A stretch of 34,044 nucleotides of DNA from Candidatus Latescibacterota bacterium (lineage in GTDB: Bacteria; Latescibacterota; UBA2968; UBA8231), in NCBI GenBank assembly GCA_022826515.1, contig JAJDUT010000107.1:1-34044 (forward strand), read 5' to 3'. Below are positions 7,375-15,389 of the stretch, piece by piece. A model generated the notes under the pieces. The model was not told the origin of the DNA. It did not search any database and was given only the letters and a program-made list of their open reading frames with translations. The stretch's first letter is position 1, and the number at the start of each line of letters is the position of its first letter. A program made the translations under genes and the position numbers.

Positions 7375-7928
7375 ATGGGCGAGATAGAATTACATACAGG
7401 TTCTCTTACAGATTATATTATTGATTACCAAAAAGGGCTGACTATTCGATTAATAAATATGATCGATGAGAGAATTGATGAGTTATAGATCTAATAAAAG
7501 AGAATAGTCATATAGACGATGAGAGCATTTGTGAGAGCATAGAGCACATTGTAGGACTTGGTTTTGTTGTGCTTCAACAATATATGACAGTTGTGTACGG
7601 AAATTTACAAAAAAAGAAAAAAGATATGTTGTCGAAGGGGCCAGAATGTAAAAAAAGTGGTAATGGTAATACTTTCTCGGAAATAGTTAATGCTTCAGCC
7701 AATTACTGGAAGCATAATAGCGAATGGCCATTAGATAAAGATTGTAGTCATAAAGAAAAGATCGAGGCTATTTTTAAGACGATTTCTAATGAGCATCCTG
7801 TTTCTGTATGTGATCCCTATCCATTGAGTAGTATATTATTTGAATTATCGCACACTGATAATGGACGATTTAGTGCCGTATTCAAAAAAATACTAGAATG
7901 GCGGAATGAACTAAGCGGAATGAACTAA
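7375..7928 (+). pseudogene. Frameshifted second copy of the orphan gene
   Basis: The ATG at 7375 begins MGEIELHTGSL, matching the gene at 310, but the frame meets TAG at 7486-7488. The alignment resumes in another frame directly afterwards (ta-gat against tac-gat in copy 1), so loss of one base explains the break. The rest, through FSEIVNASANYWKHNSEWP to KILEWRNEL, is well conserved to the stop at 7928. The copy also has small in-frame differences and a doubled end (GGAATGAACTAA occurs twice near 7907-7928). The upstream palindrome and AGGAG are retained. Selection on one intact copy, or a sequencing error, are both possible. Confidence 0.75.
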
Positions 7929-8091
7929 ACCGATAGTCTAACTACGCAATAATCGATTCGATGGGAATGAAGTCCTTGTGAGCTACCGACTGTTCTTGGA
8001 CGCCGATTCGACCTCGGCTAGCTCCCATAATTAGGAGGACTGAAACAGATGATCGAATAATCACTAAAAACGCCTTCTAGGAGAAGTCAAC

Positions 8092-8313
8092 ATGACCGCG
8101 ACTGCACAAGAAGTTTTCACTGAAACCGTTCGCGCCTTACCACCGAGCGAGAAGTTTCGTCTCGCAGCACTCATTTTACAGGAGCTGGCACAGTCCGAAG
8201 TGGTTGTTGTGGAACGAAGTGATACTTGGAGCGAACAAGATCAAAGCGACTTGACCTCTGCCACCTTACAGTATGCGGCAAAACTCTACCCGGAGGAAGA
8301 GGAGCTTGTTTAA
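8092..8313 (+). CDS. Small antitoxin-like protein, copy 2
   Basis: This 73-residue protein is nearly identical to the one at 870-1085, differing by an AQ insertion and a few substitutions. The same TAGGAGAAGTCAAC leader precedes the ATG. Here it is 163 bp from the orphan pseudogene rather than 38 bp, the extra sequence (about 7930-8070) showing no gene. No toxin follows: the lactonase gene begins 52 bp later. It is either a solitary antitoxin, able to act in trans on a related toxin, or a remnant. Confidence 0.6.
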   Translation: MTATAQEVFTETVRALPPSEKFRLAALILQELAQSEVVVVERSDTWSEQDQSDLTSATLQYAAKLYPEEEELV

Positions 8314-8365
8314 TTGAGGTGACCCGCTATCTTATCCACGCAAAACCTCAAAGGAGCAAACCGCA

Positions 8366-9388
8366 ATGACCGCACAAGACCAACCCGTCGTCTTCGTCTC
8401 GCTCACCGGCAACGAAGCCATCAAACTCTACGACCTCGACCCCCAATCGGGCGTACTGGAACTGCGCGCCACTAGTCCGGCACACGGCCCGTCGGGCGCG
8501 CTCTTTTTGCACCCGTCGCGTCCCGTACTCTACGACGGCCACGTCGGGGACTCAACCCTCGCCAGCTTCCACCTCGACACCGCGTCGGGGGAATTGACCC
8601 TGATCAACAAGGTGGATACCGGTCTCGACACCCCCGCTCACCTCATTACCGACCCCGCCGGTCGTTTTCTCCTCACCGCTTATTACACCGGTGGTGGAGT
8701 CACAGTACACCGCTTAGACGACGACGGAGCCATCGGCGACCTCGTCCAGCGCATCGACACCGGCCCCAAGGCACACGCCATCCTGCTGACCGAGGACGAG
8801 CGCTTTGTCTTTGTGCCCCACGTCTATCCCAACAACAAGACCAGCCAGTTCCGCTTCGACGCCAGCACCGGCCAACTCTCGCCCAACGACCCGCCCGTGC
8901 TGGCTCCACCGGAAGGCGAGCCTGGCCCCCGGCATATATGCTTCCGCCCGCTCGGCGACGTCGCGTACATCGTCAACGAGCAGGGCAACACGGTCACCGC
9001 CCACCGCTTTGACCCCGAGCGCGGCACCCTCTCCATTTTCCAAGACATTTCGACCCTGCCCGCGGACTATACCGAAGGCGGACACACCGCCCACGTCGAA
9101 GTCCATCCCAACGGCCAGTGGTGCTACGCATCCAATCGCGGCCACGACAGCATCGTCGGCTATAACATCGACGCCGACGGCGCGCTCAGCCCGTTTGGGC
9201 ACTACCCAATACCGGCCAGCCCGCGCTCGTTCAACATCGACCCGACCGGCACGTACCTGTACGGCGCTGGAGAAGCCGCAGACCGCATGACCTGTTACCA
9301 AATCGATGCAACCAGCGGCGCACTACAGCCCATTGCGGATTACGAAGTGGGCAGTCAGCCGTTTTGGGTCATGGTGACAACGCTTTAG
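8366..9388 (+). CDS. Beta-propeller lactonase family protein (6-phosphogluconolactonase-like)
   Basis: This is a 340-residue cytosolic protein with about seven repeats of the type LHPSRPVLY...ASFHLDTASGELTLI, DPAGRFLLTAYYTGGGVTVHRLD, HPNGQWCYASNRGHDSIVGYNID and DPTGTYLYGAGEAADRMTCYQID. These blades and the length match the seven-bladed lactonase family (PF10282), which includes 6-phosphogluconolactonase and cycloisomerase-like enzymes. Conserved HxxxHPNG and SNRGHDS segments of the family are present. No signal peptide is visible. AAGGAG lies nine bases before the ATG. It converges with the Gfo/Idh/MocA gene. The substrate is probably a sugar lactone, but other members hydrolyse other lactones. 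Confidence 0.88.
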   Translation: MTAQDQPVVFVSLTGNEAIKLYDLDPQSGVLELRATSPAHGPSGALFLHPSRPVLYDGHVGDSTLASFHLDTASGELTLINKVDTGLDTPAHLITDPAGRFLLTAYYTGGGVTVHRLDDDGAIGDLVQRIDTGPKAHAILLTEDERFVFVPHVYPNNKTSQFRFDASTGQLSPNDPPVLAPPEGEPGPRHICFRPLGDVAYIVNEQGNTVTAHRFDPERGTLSIFQDISTLPADYTEGGHTAHVEVHPNGQWCYASNRGHDSIVGYNIDADGALSPFGHYPIPASPRSFNIDPTGTYLYGAGEAADRMTCYQIDATSGALQPIADYEVGSQPFWVMVTTL

Positions 9389-9410
9389 AGGCCGTGAATA
9401 TCACCCCACA

Positions 9411-9440
9411 TCGGCGCTCATCTGCGTTCATCTGCGGATT
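9411..9440. repeat. 10-bp tandem repeat TCTGCGTTCA type
   Basis: Three decanucleotide units (one diverged: TCGGCGCTCA, then TCTGCGTTCA and TCTGCGGATT) end exactly at the stop codon of the minus-strand oxidoreductase gene. The same family appears at 27841-27887, again abutting a minus-strand stop codon. Such CATCTGCGTTCATCTGCGG repeats are widespread extragenic elements. Confidence 0.6.
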
Positions 9441-10696
9441 TAGGCCAACCCAAGCGCTTCGTCAATGTCCTGCTGATAGGCCCGCACGGCTCCGCCCATA
9501 ATCTCCTCCATGGACAGCGAACGCCCGGCGTGCGCCGACTCATAGGCCCCCACAATCGCCGCCACGGCCTGCATCCCGCCGAAACCATCCACTTCGGGTT
9601 GGCCGCCGGTGAGGATGGCTTGGGCAAAGTCGTGGTACTCAATAGCTAAGTGCCGGGAGTCGATCTCGTAGAAGGATGTTGCGGAAGGATCGTATTCTAC
9701 GCCATCGGCACCAAAGAGGCGCTCGGTGATCTCGTCGAGGTGAAAATCCGGTAGGAGTTCGAGGATTTCGCGGCCTTTTAACTCCTTGCCTTCTAAGCGC
9801 AGCACCACGGGCCGGCCATTGCGGTCGCCGGGAGAATAGAGCGCGCCCCAACGGCCGTGGACGCTGCGCTCCCTTCCCCGACCGCCGCGTCCCGCCACCA
9901 ACACGAGCTGCGCCAGCGCACCGGACCGCATCCTGTATAGCGCGACGACTGAATCCTCGCCCGTGGCCTCTACACTCTCGGGATAGGTCTTGGCCCGCTC
10001 GCGGTAGGATTCGAGGGGGTGATCGTCGTAGCCTTCTGGCCGGCGCCGCACCGGCTCGACGATGAAGCCACCGCCGAAGACGTGCGCGTAGTCCCCCATG
10101 TAGTATTGGATGATGTCGCCGTAGTGGACGCCCATGTCCAAACCAATGGCCCCTTTCTCCTTGAGATGGCGCCAAGGCGTAATGGTTATGCGGTCACTGC
10201 CACCGGCCGACGCCTGGATCATCAAAAAGGGATCCCCGAGCAGGCCAGACTCGACGATGGCCCGCGCCAAGCGGTTGGGCGGGTCGCGGCGGTAGTTTTC
10301 GGCTGTGGCCAGCACGGCATTGCCGATGCGGGCTGCGTCGATCATGGCTTGACAGGCGCGCATGGTAATGCCGAGGGGCTTTTCCACCAGCGCGTGCTTG
10401 CCGGCCAACAGAGCTGGTACAGCCACTTGGTGATGCGTTGAGCCGTCGGTAACCACATCGACGGCTAGGATATCATCGCGCTTGAGCATTGAGTCCATAT
10501 CCGTAAAGATCAGCGGCTCGCGTCCGAACAGCCGCTGCACTTCGCGGGCGGCAAACTCGGCGTTCGCCCGGTTCACATCGCAGACGGCCATCAATTCGAC
10601 ATTGCCAACGCCGCTATCTTCTAACACCTTGTAGGCCAAGATGTGGCGATGGCCCATGCCGCCGCAGCCGACGACGCAAAGCGGTACTTTTTCCAT
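9440..10696 (-). CDS. Gfo/Idh/MocA family oxidoreductase
   Basis: This is a 418-residue NAD(P)-dependent dehydrogenase. The N-terminal Rossmann fold shows VVGCGGMG (G10-x-G12-x-x-G15) after the first strand and the acidic end of strand two in AVCDVNRA (about 38-45). The family's catalytic-lysine motif EKP is at 105-107, and the substrate-domain DMGVH (D187, H191) matches the D...H pair. Members oxidise hydroxyl groups of sugars, inositols and related polyols. It diverges from the DUF6785-type gene, with only about 84 bases between starts, so the two may share a regulatory region. It is longer than the 330-390 residues usual for the family but without a recognisable extra domain. Confidence 0.9.
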   Translation of the reverse strand: MEKVPLCVVGCGGMGHRHILAYKVLEDSGVGNVELMAVCDVNRANAEFAAREVQRLFGREPLIFTDMDSMLKRDDILAVDVVTDGSTHHQVAVPALLAGKHALVEKPLGITMRACQAMIDAARIGNAVLATAENYRRDPPNRLARAIVESGLLGDPFLMIQASAGGSDRITITPWRHLKEKGAIGLDMGVHYGDIIQYYMGDYAHVFGGGFIVEPVRRRPEGYDDHPLESYRERAKTYPESVEATGEDSVVALYRMRSGALAQLVLVAGRGGRGRERSVHGRWGALYSPGDRNGRPVVLRLEGKELKGREILELLPDFHLDEITERLFGADGVEYDPSATSFYEIDSRHLAIEYHDFAQAILTGGQPEVDGFGGMQAVAAIVGAYESAHAGRSLSMEEIMGGAVRAYQQDIDEALGLA

Positions 10697-10770
10697 AATA
10701 GGGTCTCCTGTTGTGTATGCGGAAACTCGTGCGCGGCTACGGGCATTGTCAAGGGGAAGGCAAAACGCAA

Positions 10771-10775
10771 GAGGA
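10771..10775 (+). promoter_or_regulatory. Shine-Dalgarno supporting a TTG start at 10781
   Basis: GAGGA (in CAAGAGGAACAC) is five bases before the TTG at 10781. Upstream in-frame starts would overlap the divergent oxidoreductase gene and add an unusual Cys-rich extension. Confidence 0.5.
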
Positions 10776-10780
10776 ACACT

Positions 10781-12739
10781 TTGCTAAAACGTTCTCCACC
10801 GATCATAAAGGGATGCACGCCCAAGGCGCTGATCGTCGGGCTGCTTGGTGCCCTTTGCATGGGCCTCGGCTCGACTTACAACGACATGATCATCAAAGGC
10901 TCCGGGCTAGCCGTGTGGAACCTGACCCCTGGAGCGACTTTTTTCTTTTTTGTGCTAGTCCTCCTCTTAAACCCGCTCTTGCGATTGCTGCATCCGCGCC
11001 TGCCCTTGCAACGCGGCGAATTGGCCGTAGCCTTCTTCCTGATCCTGCTGGCCAACACCTTGTCGGGCCGCGGCCTGCCCGCGCAACTCCTGCCGGTAAT
11101 CACTGGGGCCTATTACTACGCCACGCCGGAAAACGGTTGGGCCGAGATCGTCCAGCCCTACATGCCCGATTGGCCGGTGCCCCAAAGCCGCGACGCCATC
11201 TGGGGCTTTTACGAAGGCGATCCGACCGGGGCCGTGCCATGGGCAATCTGGGCGGCTCCGCTGTTGTACTGGGCCGTGTTCGGCCTAGCCCTCTTTCTGG
11301 CCATGGTGTGCCTAATGGTAATCGTGCGCCGACAATGGGTAGAGCACGAGCGCCTAGCCTATCCCATGGTCCAGCTCCCCCTAGCCATGATCGCCGACGA
11401 CGGACGCGACCGGACCATCAAACCCCTGTTTCGCAGCGGGTTGATGTGGACGGGATTTGCCGTCCCCTTCGTCCTAGCCTCGATCAACGCCTTGCACAAC
11501 TACTTCGTGATCATTCCTACCGTCAGCACCTCGCTCGGCGGCTTGTCGATATTCCGCGGCGCGGTGTCGCTGGGCTTGAATCTAAATCTGTCGATGGTCG
11601 GCTTCTCCTATTTCATCCCGCAGAACATCGCCTTGGGCTTGGTCTTTTTTTACATCGTCAATGTGGTGCAGCGCGGGCTGTTGGGGATGCTGGCTTGGGG
11701 GGGCAAGGATGAGACCATGGGCGCGTACAGCCAGTACACCGACCCGATCATCATCCACCAAGCCATGGGCGGCATGATCGTCTTGGTCGTGGGGTCGTTG
11801 TGGGTGGGCCGGCGTCACCTCGGGAACGTGCTGCGCAAGGCGTTGGGCCGCGCGCCAGAGGTAGAAGACGCCGATGAAATCACCTCCTATGGCGTGGCCG
11901 TGTGGGGAGCTGTGGCCAGCTTCCTAGTGATGGGTGTCTGGCTGTGGCAATCCGGCATTCCGCTGCCCTTTGTTCCCCTGCTACTATTCGGCGCATTTGT
12001 CGGGTTTATGACCATTGCCCGCGTCGTCGCGCAAGGTGGGGTCGCGTCGATGTTTCCGCCCACCAATGGACCGGACTTTGTCGTCGCCAATGTCGGAGGC
12101 ACCGTGTTGGGCACTAAGGGCATGGCTGGCATGGCCCTGAGCTATGCTTGGAGCGTGGACACCTTGATCCTGATGATGAGTGCGTGCGCCAACGGCCTGA
12201 AGCTCGTCACCGAAATCAGCCTACCCCAGCGCCGCCGCCTATTCGGGGCCACCGTTGCGGTGATCGTCCTGACGCTGACCTGCGTCGTCTCCTTAACCCT
12301 CTATCTAGGCTATCAGTACGGGGCCATTAATTTGTCGCGATTTTACTTTGATAACGTCGCGCAATATCCCTATCGGTTCATGGAGAAGAGCATCCTCAAT
12401 CCATTCGAGCCGCGGCCGAGTACGTGGCTACACATCGGCGTTGGCGCGGCAATTATGGGCGGGCTGATGGCCGCCCAGCACCGTTTCCTGTGGTGGCCTT
12501 TCCACTCGCTCGGATTCCCGATTAGCTGCGTCTTCGGCTCGATGTGGTTCAGCGTGTTTGTCGCTTGGCTCATCAAGAGTACGGTGCTCAAATACGGCGG
12601 GTTGACGCTGTTGAACCGCCTCAAGCCCTTCTTTCTCGGGCTGGTCTTGGGCGAGGCCGTAGCGGCCGGGACTTGGATACTCATCGACTATGTAATCGGC
12701 ATGCAAAACAATTATCTAGGCGGGATTGTGTTCCAGTGA
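10781..12739 (+). CDS. DUF6785/DUF6784-type multipass membrane protein
   Basis: This is an integral membrane protein of about 652 residues with a dozen or more hydrophobic segments. The cytosolic loop VIVRRQWVEHERLAYPMVQLP and the later TIARVVAQGGVASMFPPTNG are patterns I associate with the DUF6785/DUF6784 family, common in Latescibacteria, Planctomycetes and relatives and distantly like oligopeptide transporters. The function is probably transport of a small organic substrate. I chose TTG 10781 because a Shine-Dalgarno precedes it and the membrane topology begins just after. The last codons form the left copy of a direct repeat bounding an inserted ATPase/nuclease cassette, so the 3' end may have been rebuilt on insertion. 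The dioxygenase and amidohydrolases beyond the cassette probably belonged to the same cluster. Confidence 0.75.
   Translation: MLKRSPPIIKGCTPKALIVGLLGALCMGLGSTYNDMIIKGSGLAVWNLTPGATFFFFVLVLLLNPLLRLLHPRLPLQRGELAVAFFLILLANTLSGRGLPAQLLPVITGAYYYATPENGWAEIVQPYMPDWPVPQSRDAIWGFYEGDPTGAVPWAIWAAPLLYWAVFGLALFLAMVCLMVIVRRQWVEHERLAYPMVQLPLAMIADDGRDRTIKPLFRSGLMWTGFAVPFVLASINALHNYFVIIPTVSTSLGGLSIFRGAVSLGLNLNLSMVGFSYFIPQNIALGLVFFYIVNVVQRGLLGMLAWGGKDETMGAYSQYTDPIIIHQAMGGMIVLVVGSLWVGRRHLGNVLRKALGRAPEVEDADEITSYGVAVWGAVASFLVMGVWLWQSGIPLPFVPLLLFGAFVGFMTIARVVAQGGVASMFPPTNGPDFVVANVGGTVLGTKGMAGMALSYAWSVDTLILMMSACANGLKLVTEISLPQRRRLFGATVAVIVLTLTCVVSLTLYLGYQYGAINLSRFYFDNVAQYPYRFMEKSILNPFEPRPSTWLHIGVGAAIMGGLMAAQHRFLWWPFHSLGFPISCVFGSMWFSVFVAWLIKSTVLKYGGLTLLNRLKPFFLGLVLGEAVAAGTWILIDYVIGMQNNYLGGIVFQ
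12716..12739. repeat. Left direct repeat bounding the ATPase/nuclease cassette
   Basis: CTAGGC followed by GGGATTGTGTTCCAGTGA, ending on the stop codon of the DUF6785-type gene. A copy with one substitution and a 2-bp indel lies at 14445-14470. Confidence 0.65.
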
Positions 12740-12789
12740 TAGCAGTGGTTAGTAGCCAGCCATACGAGGTCGTCCTGAAAACACGACCT

Positions 12790-13296
12790 TTACTGAACGG
12801 TCCACGGGACAGTACCCGGCGTTTGCAGGCTCAAAACTACCGGCTGAGTATCAATGGCTTTCAACTTCTTACGCAGCTTTGAGAGCACATCGGCGGGATT
12901 GATGGCATGTGGCCGAAGCGGCGAAGTCGCAACCGACTGCTGTTCGAGGTGCAATGCGACACGCCACCGTCGCTTTGCCAGCGCACGTTCTGCCAGCCCG
13001 CGCTCGCCAGTGTCGCTGGCGTTAGCACTCGCGGCCGCCAAACCCGCTAGCGTGTCGCGGACTTTGCTCTCCACTTCGTCGCCGAGATCACTCGGTTTCG
13101 TCCTCGGGTGCAGCCGATAGTCCTTTATTTCGATCAGCCAAGAGACACCTTTTTGGAGGCAGAGGATATCGATTGCCTTCGACCCCCCGGCGGTGGACTG
13201 GAACCGTTTGCGATAAAACTTCCAAGCATCGTACTGGGTGGCTTGGCAGTGGGCCGGAAATGAGAATTTGAGACCGCCTTCCTCAATCACGGTCAT
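12790..13296 (-). CDS. PD-(D/E)XK nuclease-like partner of AAA ATPase
   Basis: This is a 168-residue soluble protein. The segment SKAIDILCLQKGVSWLIEIK holds D43, E56 and K58, the D...ExK core of a PD-(D/E)XK nuclease fold, followed by KDYRLHPRTK and a helix with KVRDTLAGLAAASANA. The second half (WRVALHLEQQ) is probably a beta-strand and helix extension. The ATG overlaps the ATPase stop by four bases (ATGA), so translation is coupled. Short nuclease-like proteins paired with ABC/SMC-type ATPases occur in several defence systems (Septu, OLD/Gabija-like, PARIS), but the pairing here is not one of these as I know them. Nuclease activity is inferred from the motif only. Confidence 0.6.
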   Translation of the reverse strand: MTVIEEGGLKFSFPAHCQATQYDAWKFYRKRFQSTAGGSKAIDILCLQKGVSWLIEIKDYRLHPRTKPSDLGDEVESKVRDTLAGLAAASANASDTGERGLAERALAKRRWRVALHLEQQSVATSPLRPHAINPADVLSKLRKKLKAIDTQPVVLSLQTPGTVPWTVQ

Positions 13297-14363
13297 GGCA
13301 TGAACACCTTGAGAAAACGATCCGATTGCTCCAGTTCCTCGTCGAGCAATAACAGCGGCTCGACGCCATCAATCTCGCTGGACTGGGAAATTTCTGCGCC
13401 ACCATCATCCACTCGGCGCAGCGCGAAGTAGCGCTGCTTAACACGCTCGAATTCTTTATGCTTGGCGAGGATTTCGAATTCTCTGAGTAGGAAGAGGTTG
13501 TGCGTTGCAACAAACACCTGCACCCCTGCACCACAGATACGGAGAATCGCCTTCGCGACTTCGCGAATCAGCTTCGGATTGAGGTTGGACTCGGGCTCGT
13601 CCCAGAACAGGGCACCTTGGTCGAGTAGGGCCCCGGTGGTTATCAGCCGCGCCAGCATGGCGAGCTTGCGCCACCCCTCGGCTACCAAGGGCATCTCCAT
13701 AGTGCCAACACCAAGGCCGGACTGCTTCAGGTAAAAACGGCCATTGCGTTCCAAGGCGACCTGCCCGATCTGTTCTTCCAAGGCCCCCAGCATACTTGTG
13801 AAAACCTTACCGCGAGGACCCCGCACCGTCGGCGAGCCGAGTAACAAACAGGTGTCCCGCCACGTTTCCTCGAATTCAACGTTGTGTGTCTCGTATAACG
13901 AGATAAATCCCGGGTAAATCGTCAGCAACTCGCGGGGGGGCAGGAATACCGGCATGGAGTCCACCCACTTGGAGGGGAGAGGAGCCATGACGACCTCGGA
14001 CTTGCTTTGCGAAGCGAAATTGAACCCAATGGAAGTCTCGCGCCGTCGGAAGTTCACTTTCACTTCACAGCGGTTACGACCCTGCTGCCGACGTACGAGA
14101 CGCCCTAGACGGCTCTCCTCCGGGCGAAACACGTTAACGATCTTTTCGGCCACTCGAGTTTGTAGCAAGGTCTTGGTAGGTTGCCGGTCATCCCCATGCC
14201 TCCTGCGTTCCTCGGCACTTACCGCCATAACGGCATAAGGCAGCTTGAGCAAGTGCGTCTTACCCGTCCCGTTCTCACCTACGATGACGTTGAGCCCCTC
14301 GGCGAAACACAATCGGGCTTCCGAGAAGGCCGTAAAATTCCTGACTTCAAGCGACTTGATCAC
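13293..14363 (-). CDS. AAA (RecF/OLD-like, AAA_21-type) ATPase
   Basis: This is a 356-residue ABC/SMC-class ATPase. It starts IKSLEVRNFTAFSEARLCF, the usual strand preceding the Walker A motif GENGTGKT (29-36). The Walker B ALFWDEPES places D255 and E256, and VATHN gives the switch His288. A Q-loop-like LPPRE lies near 141-145. There is no long coiled coil and no Toprim domain, so it is not a full OLD nuclease. I chose GTG 14363 because AGGA lies eight bases upstream and the domain begins immediately; an ATG at 14414 would add 17 hydrophobic residues. It is the first gene of a two-gene unit with the nuclease-like protein, and probably senses or handles DNA or RNA and controls that effector. 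Confidence 0.8.
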   Translation of the reverse strand: MIKSLEVRNFTAFSEARLCFAEGLNVIVGENGTGKTHLLKLPYAVMAVSAEERRRHGDDRQPTKTLLQTRVAEKIVNVFRPEESRLGRLVRRQQGRNRCEVKVNFRRRETSIGFNFASQSKSEVVMAPLPSKWVDSMPVFLPPRELLTIYPGFISLYETHNVEFEETWRDTCLLLGSPTVRGPRGKVFTSMLGALEEQIGQVALERNGRFYLKQSGLGVGTMEMPLVAEGWRKLAMLARLITTGALLDQGALFWDEPESNLNPKLIREVAKAILRICGAGVQVFVATHNLFLLREFEILAKHKEFERVKQRYFALRRVDDGGAEISQSSEIDGVEPLLLLDEELEQSDRFLKVFMP

Positions 14364-14444
14364 GGAATTTATCCTGAGAATTGAGCATGTTAGACGTATA
14401 AATAAAAAAGACATCTTTTAGGGACCTCTGTCAACGCACTGAAC

Positions 14445-14470
14445 CTAGGCAAAGGATCGTGTTCCAGTGA
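14445..14470. repeat. Right direct repeat bounding the ATPase/nuclease cassette
   Basis: CTAGGC, then AAAGGATCGTGTTCCAGTGA. It copies the 3' end of the DUF6785-type gene (12716-12739) with one T-to-C change and two extra bases. The unit of repeat plus cassette measures about 1.73 kb. Confidence 0.65.
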
Positions 14471-14532
14471 AGTGCGCTTGAACAGTGCTGTTGAAACGGC
14501 TATCTTACCCACCCCAACAAAGGCCCAACCCC

Positions 14533-15372
14533 ATGATGACACCCGACCAACGCTACTTTTTCGATCTGACCGGCTACCTCCACTTGCGCGGTGTGCTCAG
14601 CCCGGAGGAGCTCGCGCCTGCGCAAGCGGCAGCCGACCGCTACATCAACATGCCGCCCGAGGAGTGGCCACCCGAATTCGGCGCGGACCTCGAGCGCCGC
14701 GACCTCACCGGCTACCAGCACGGCTTTGCCTTTGACAAGAGCCTCGAAGTACTCACCCGGCACCCTACTACTTGGCCGATCCTCATGGAACTCACCGACC
14801 GCCGGCCGCGCCTCAACGGCGGCACCCTCGGCTACAACCGCCACGGCCACGGCTTCCACTACCTGCATGCCGGATGGCGTCCCTCCAAACAGCCCGATGT
14901 GCGGCGCTATTACATCGAAGACGGCCTAGTCCGCTGCACGGACTTTATTTTCTTTTTTTACTTGAGCGATGTCTTCCCCGGCGACGGCGGACTCGTCGTC
15001 TTACCCGGCTCGCACAAGGCCCTCTTCGACCAGCCCCGAGCGATGTTTTATCTAGGATCCGAAGACGACGAGAACAGGGACTACGTCGCCGATACCGTGC
15101 CCCCAGGCGTCCACAATGTCTGCGCCCGCGCCGGCGACGTATTCATCATGCCCGAACACCTCATGCACGGCGCACTCACTTGGAAGCCCCGCGACCGCGA
15201 CCGCCGCTTCCTCATTCTGCGCTACAACGTCCAGCACATGCTCACCGGTCAGCGCCGCCCCTTTCCCGAAGCCATCCGCCAACGGCTCGACCCCGAGACC
15301 ATTGACCTGCTCGAATTGGCCCCGTACTACGAGTACAAAGACATCGTCAAGCAGCGCGAAAACATCGACTAG
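14533..15372 (+). CDS. Phytanoyl-CoA dioxygenase (PhyH)-like protein
   Basis: This 279-residue protein belongs to the Fe(II)/2-oxoglutarate oxygenase PhyH superfamily. The core is visible as LHAG (111-114), FFYLSDVFPGDGGLVVLPGSHK (about 141-162), GDVFIMPEHLMHG with H212 as the distal iron ligand, and R230 as a likely 2-oxoglutarate-binding Arg in RFLILRYN. The usual HxD pair is not evident; LHAG occupies the place where many bacterial homologues have LHGG, so iron binding may be atypical. The start ATG at 14533 follows AAAGG at about ten bases. The two amidohydrolase genes follow closely, suggesting an operon that oxidises and then cleaves a common substrate. Confidence 0.85.
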   Translation: MMTPDQRYFFDLTGYLHLRGVLSPEELAPAQAAADRYINMPPEEWPPEFGADLERRDLTGYQHGFAFDKSLEVLTRHPTTWPILMELTDRRPRLNGGTLGYNRHGHGFHYLHAGWRPSKQPDVRRYYIEDGLVRCTDFIFFFYLSDVFPGDGGLVVLPGSHKALFDQPRAMFYLGSEDDENRDYVADTVPPGVHNVCARAGDVFIMPEHLMHGALTWKPRDRDRRFLILRYNVQHMLTGQRRPFPEAIRQRLDPETIDLLELAPYYEYKDIVKQRENID

Positions 15373-15389
15373 CCCAAGAGCTATATTCT

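Noticed and set aside
8714..9301. Long open frames opposite the lactonase and other high-GC genes
   Set aside because: They are antisense shadows caused by codon bias; sense-strand proteins have clear families.
10643..10780. Longer N-terminus for the DUF6785-type protein
   Set aside because: It would overlap the divergent oxidoreductase gene, is Cys- and Lys-rich unlike a membrane-protein start, and has no Shine-Dalgarno; TTG 10781 has one.
12790..14363. Assignment to Septu, PARIS or Gabija
   Set aside because: No HNH motif, no DUF4435/Toprim and no UvrD-like helicase is visible in the partner, and the ATPase is shorter than OLD/GajA proteins.
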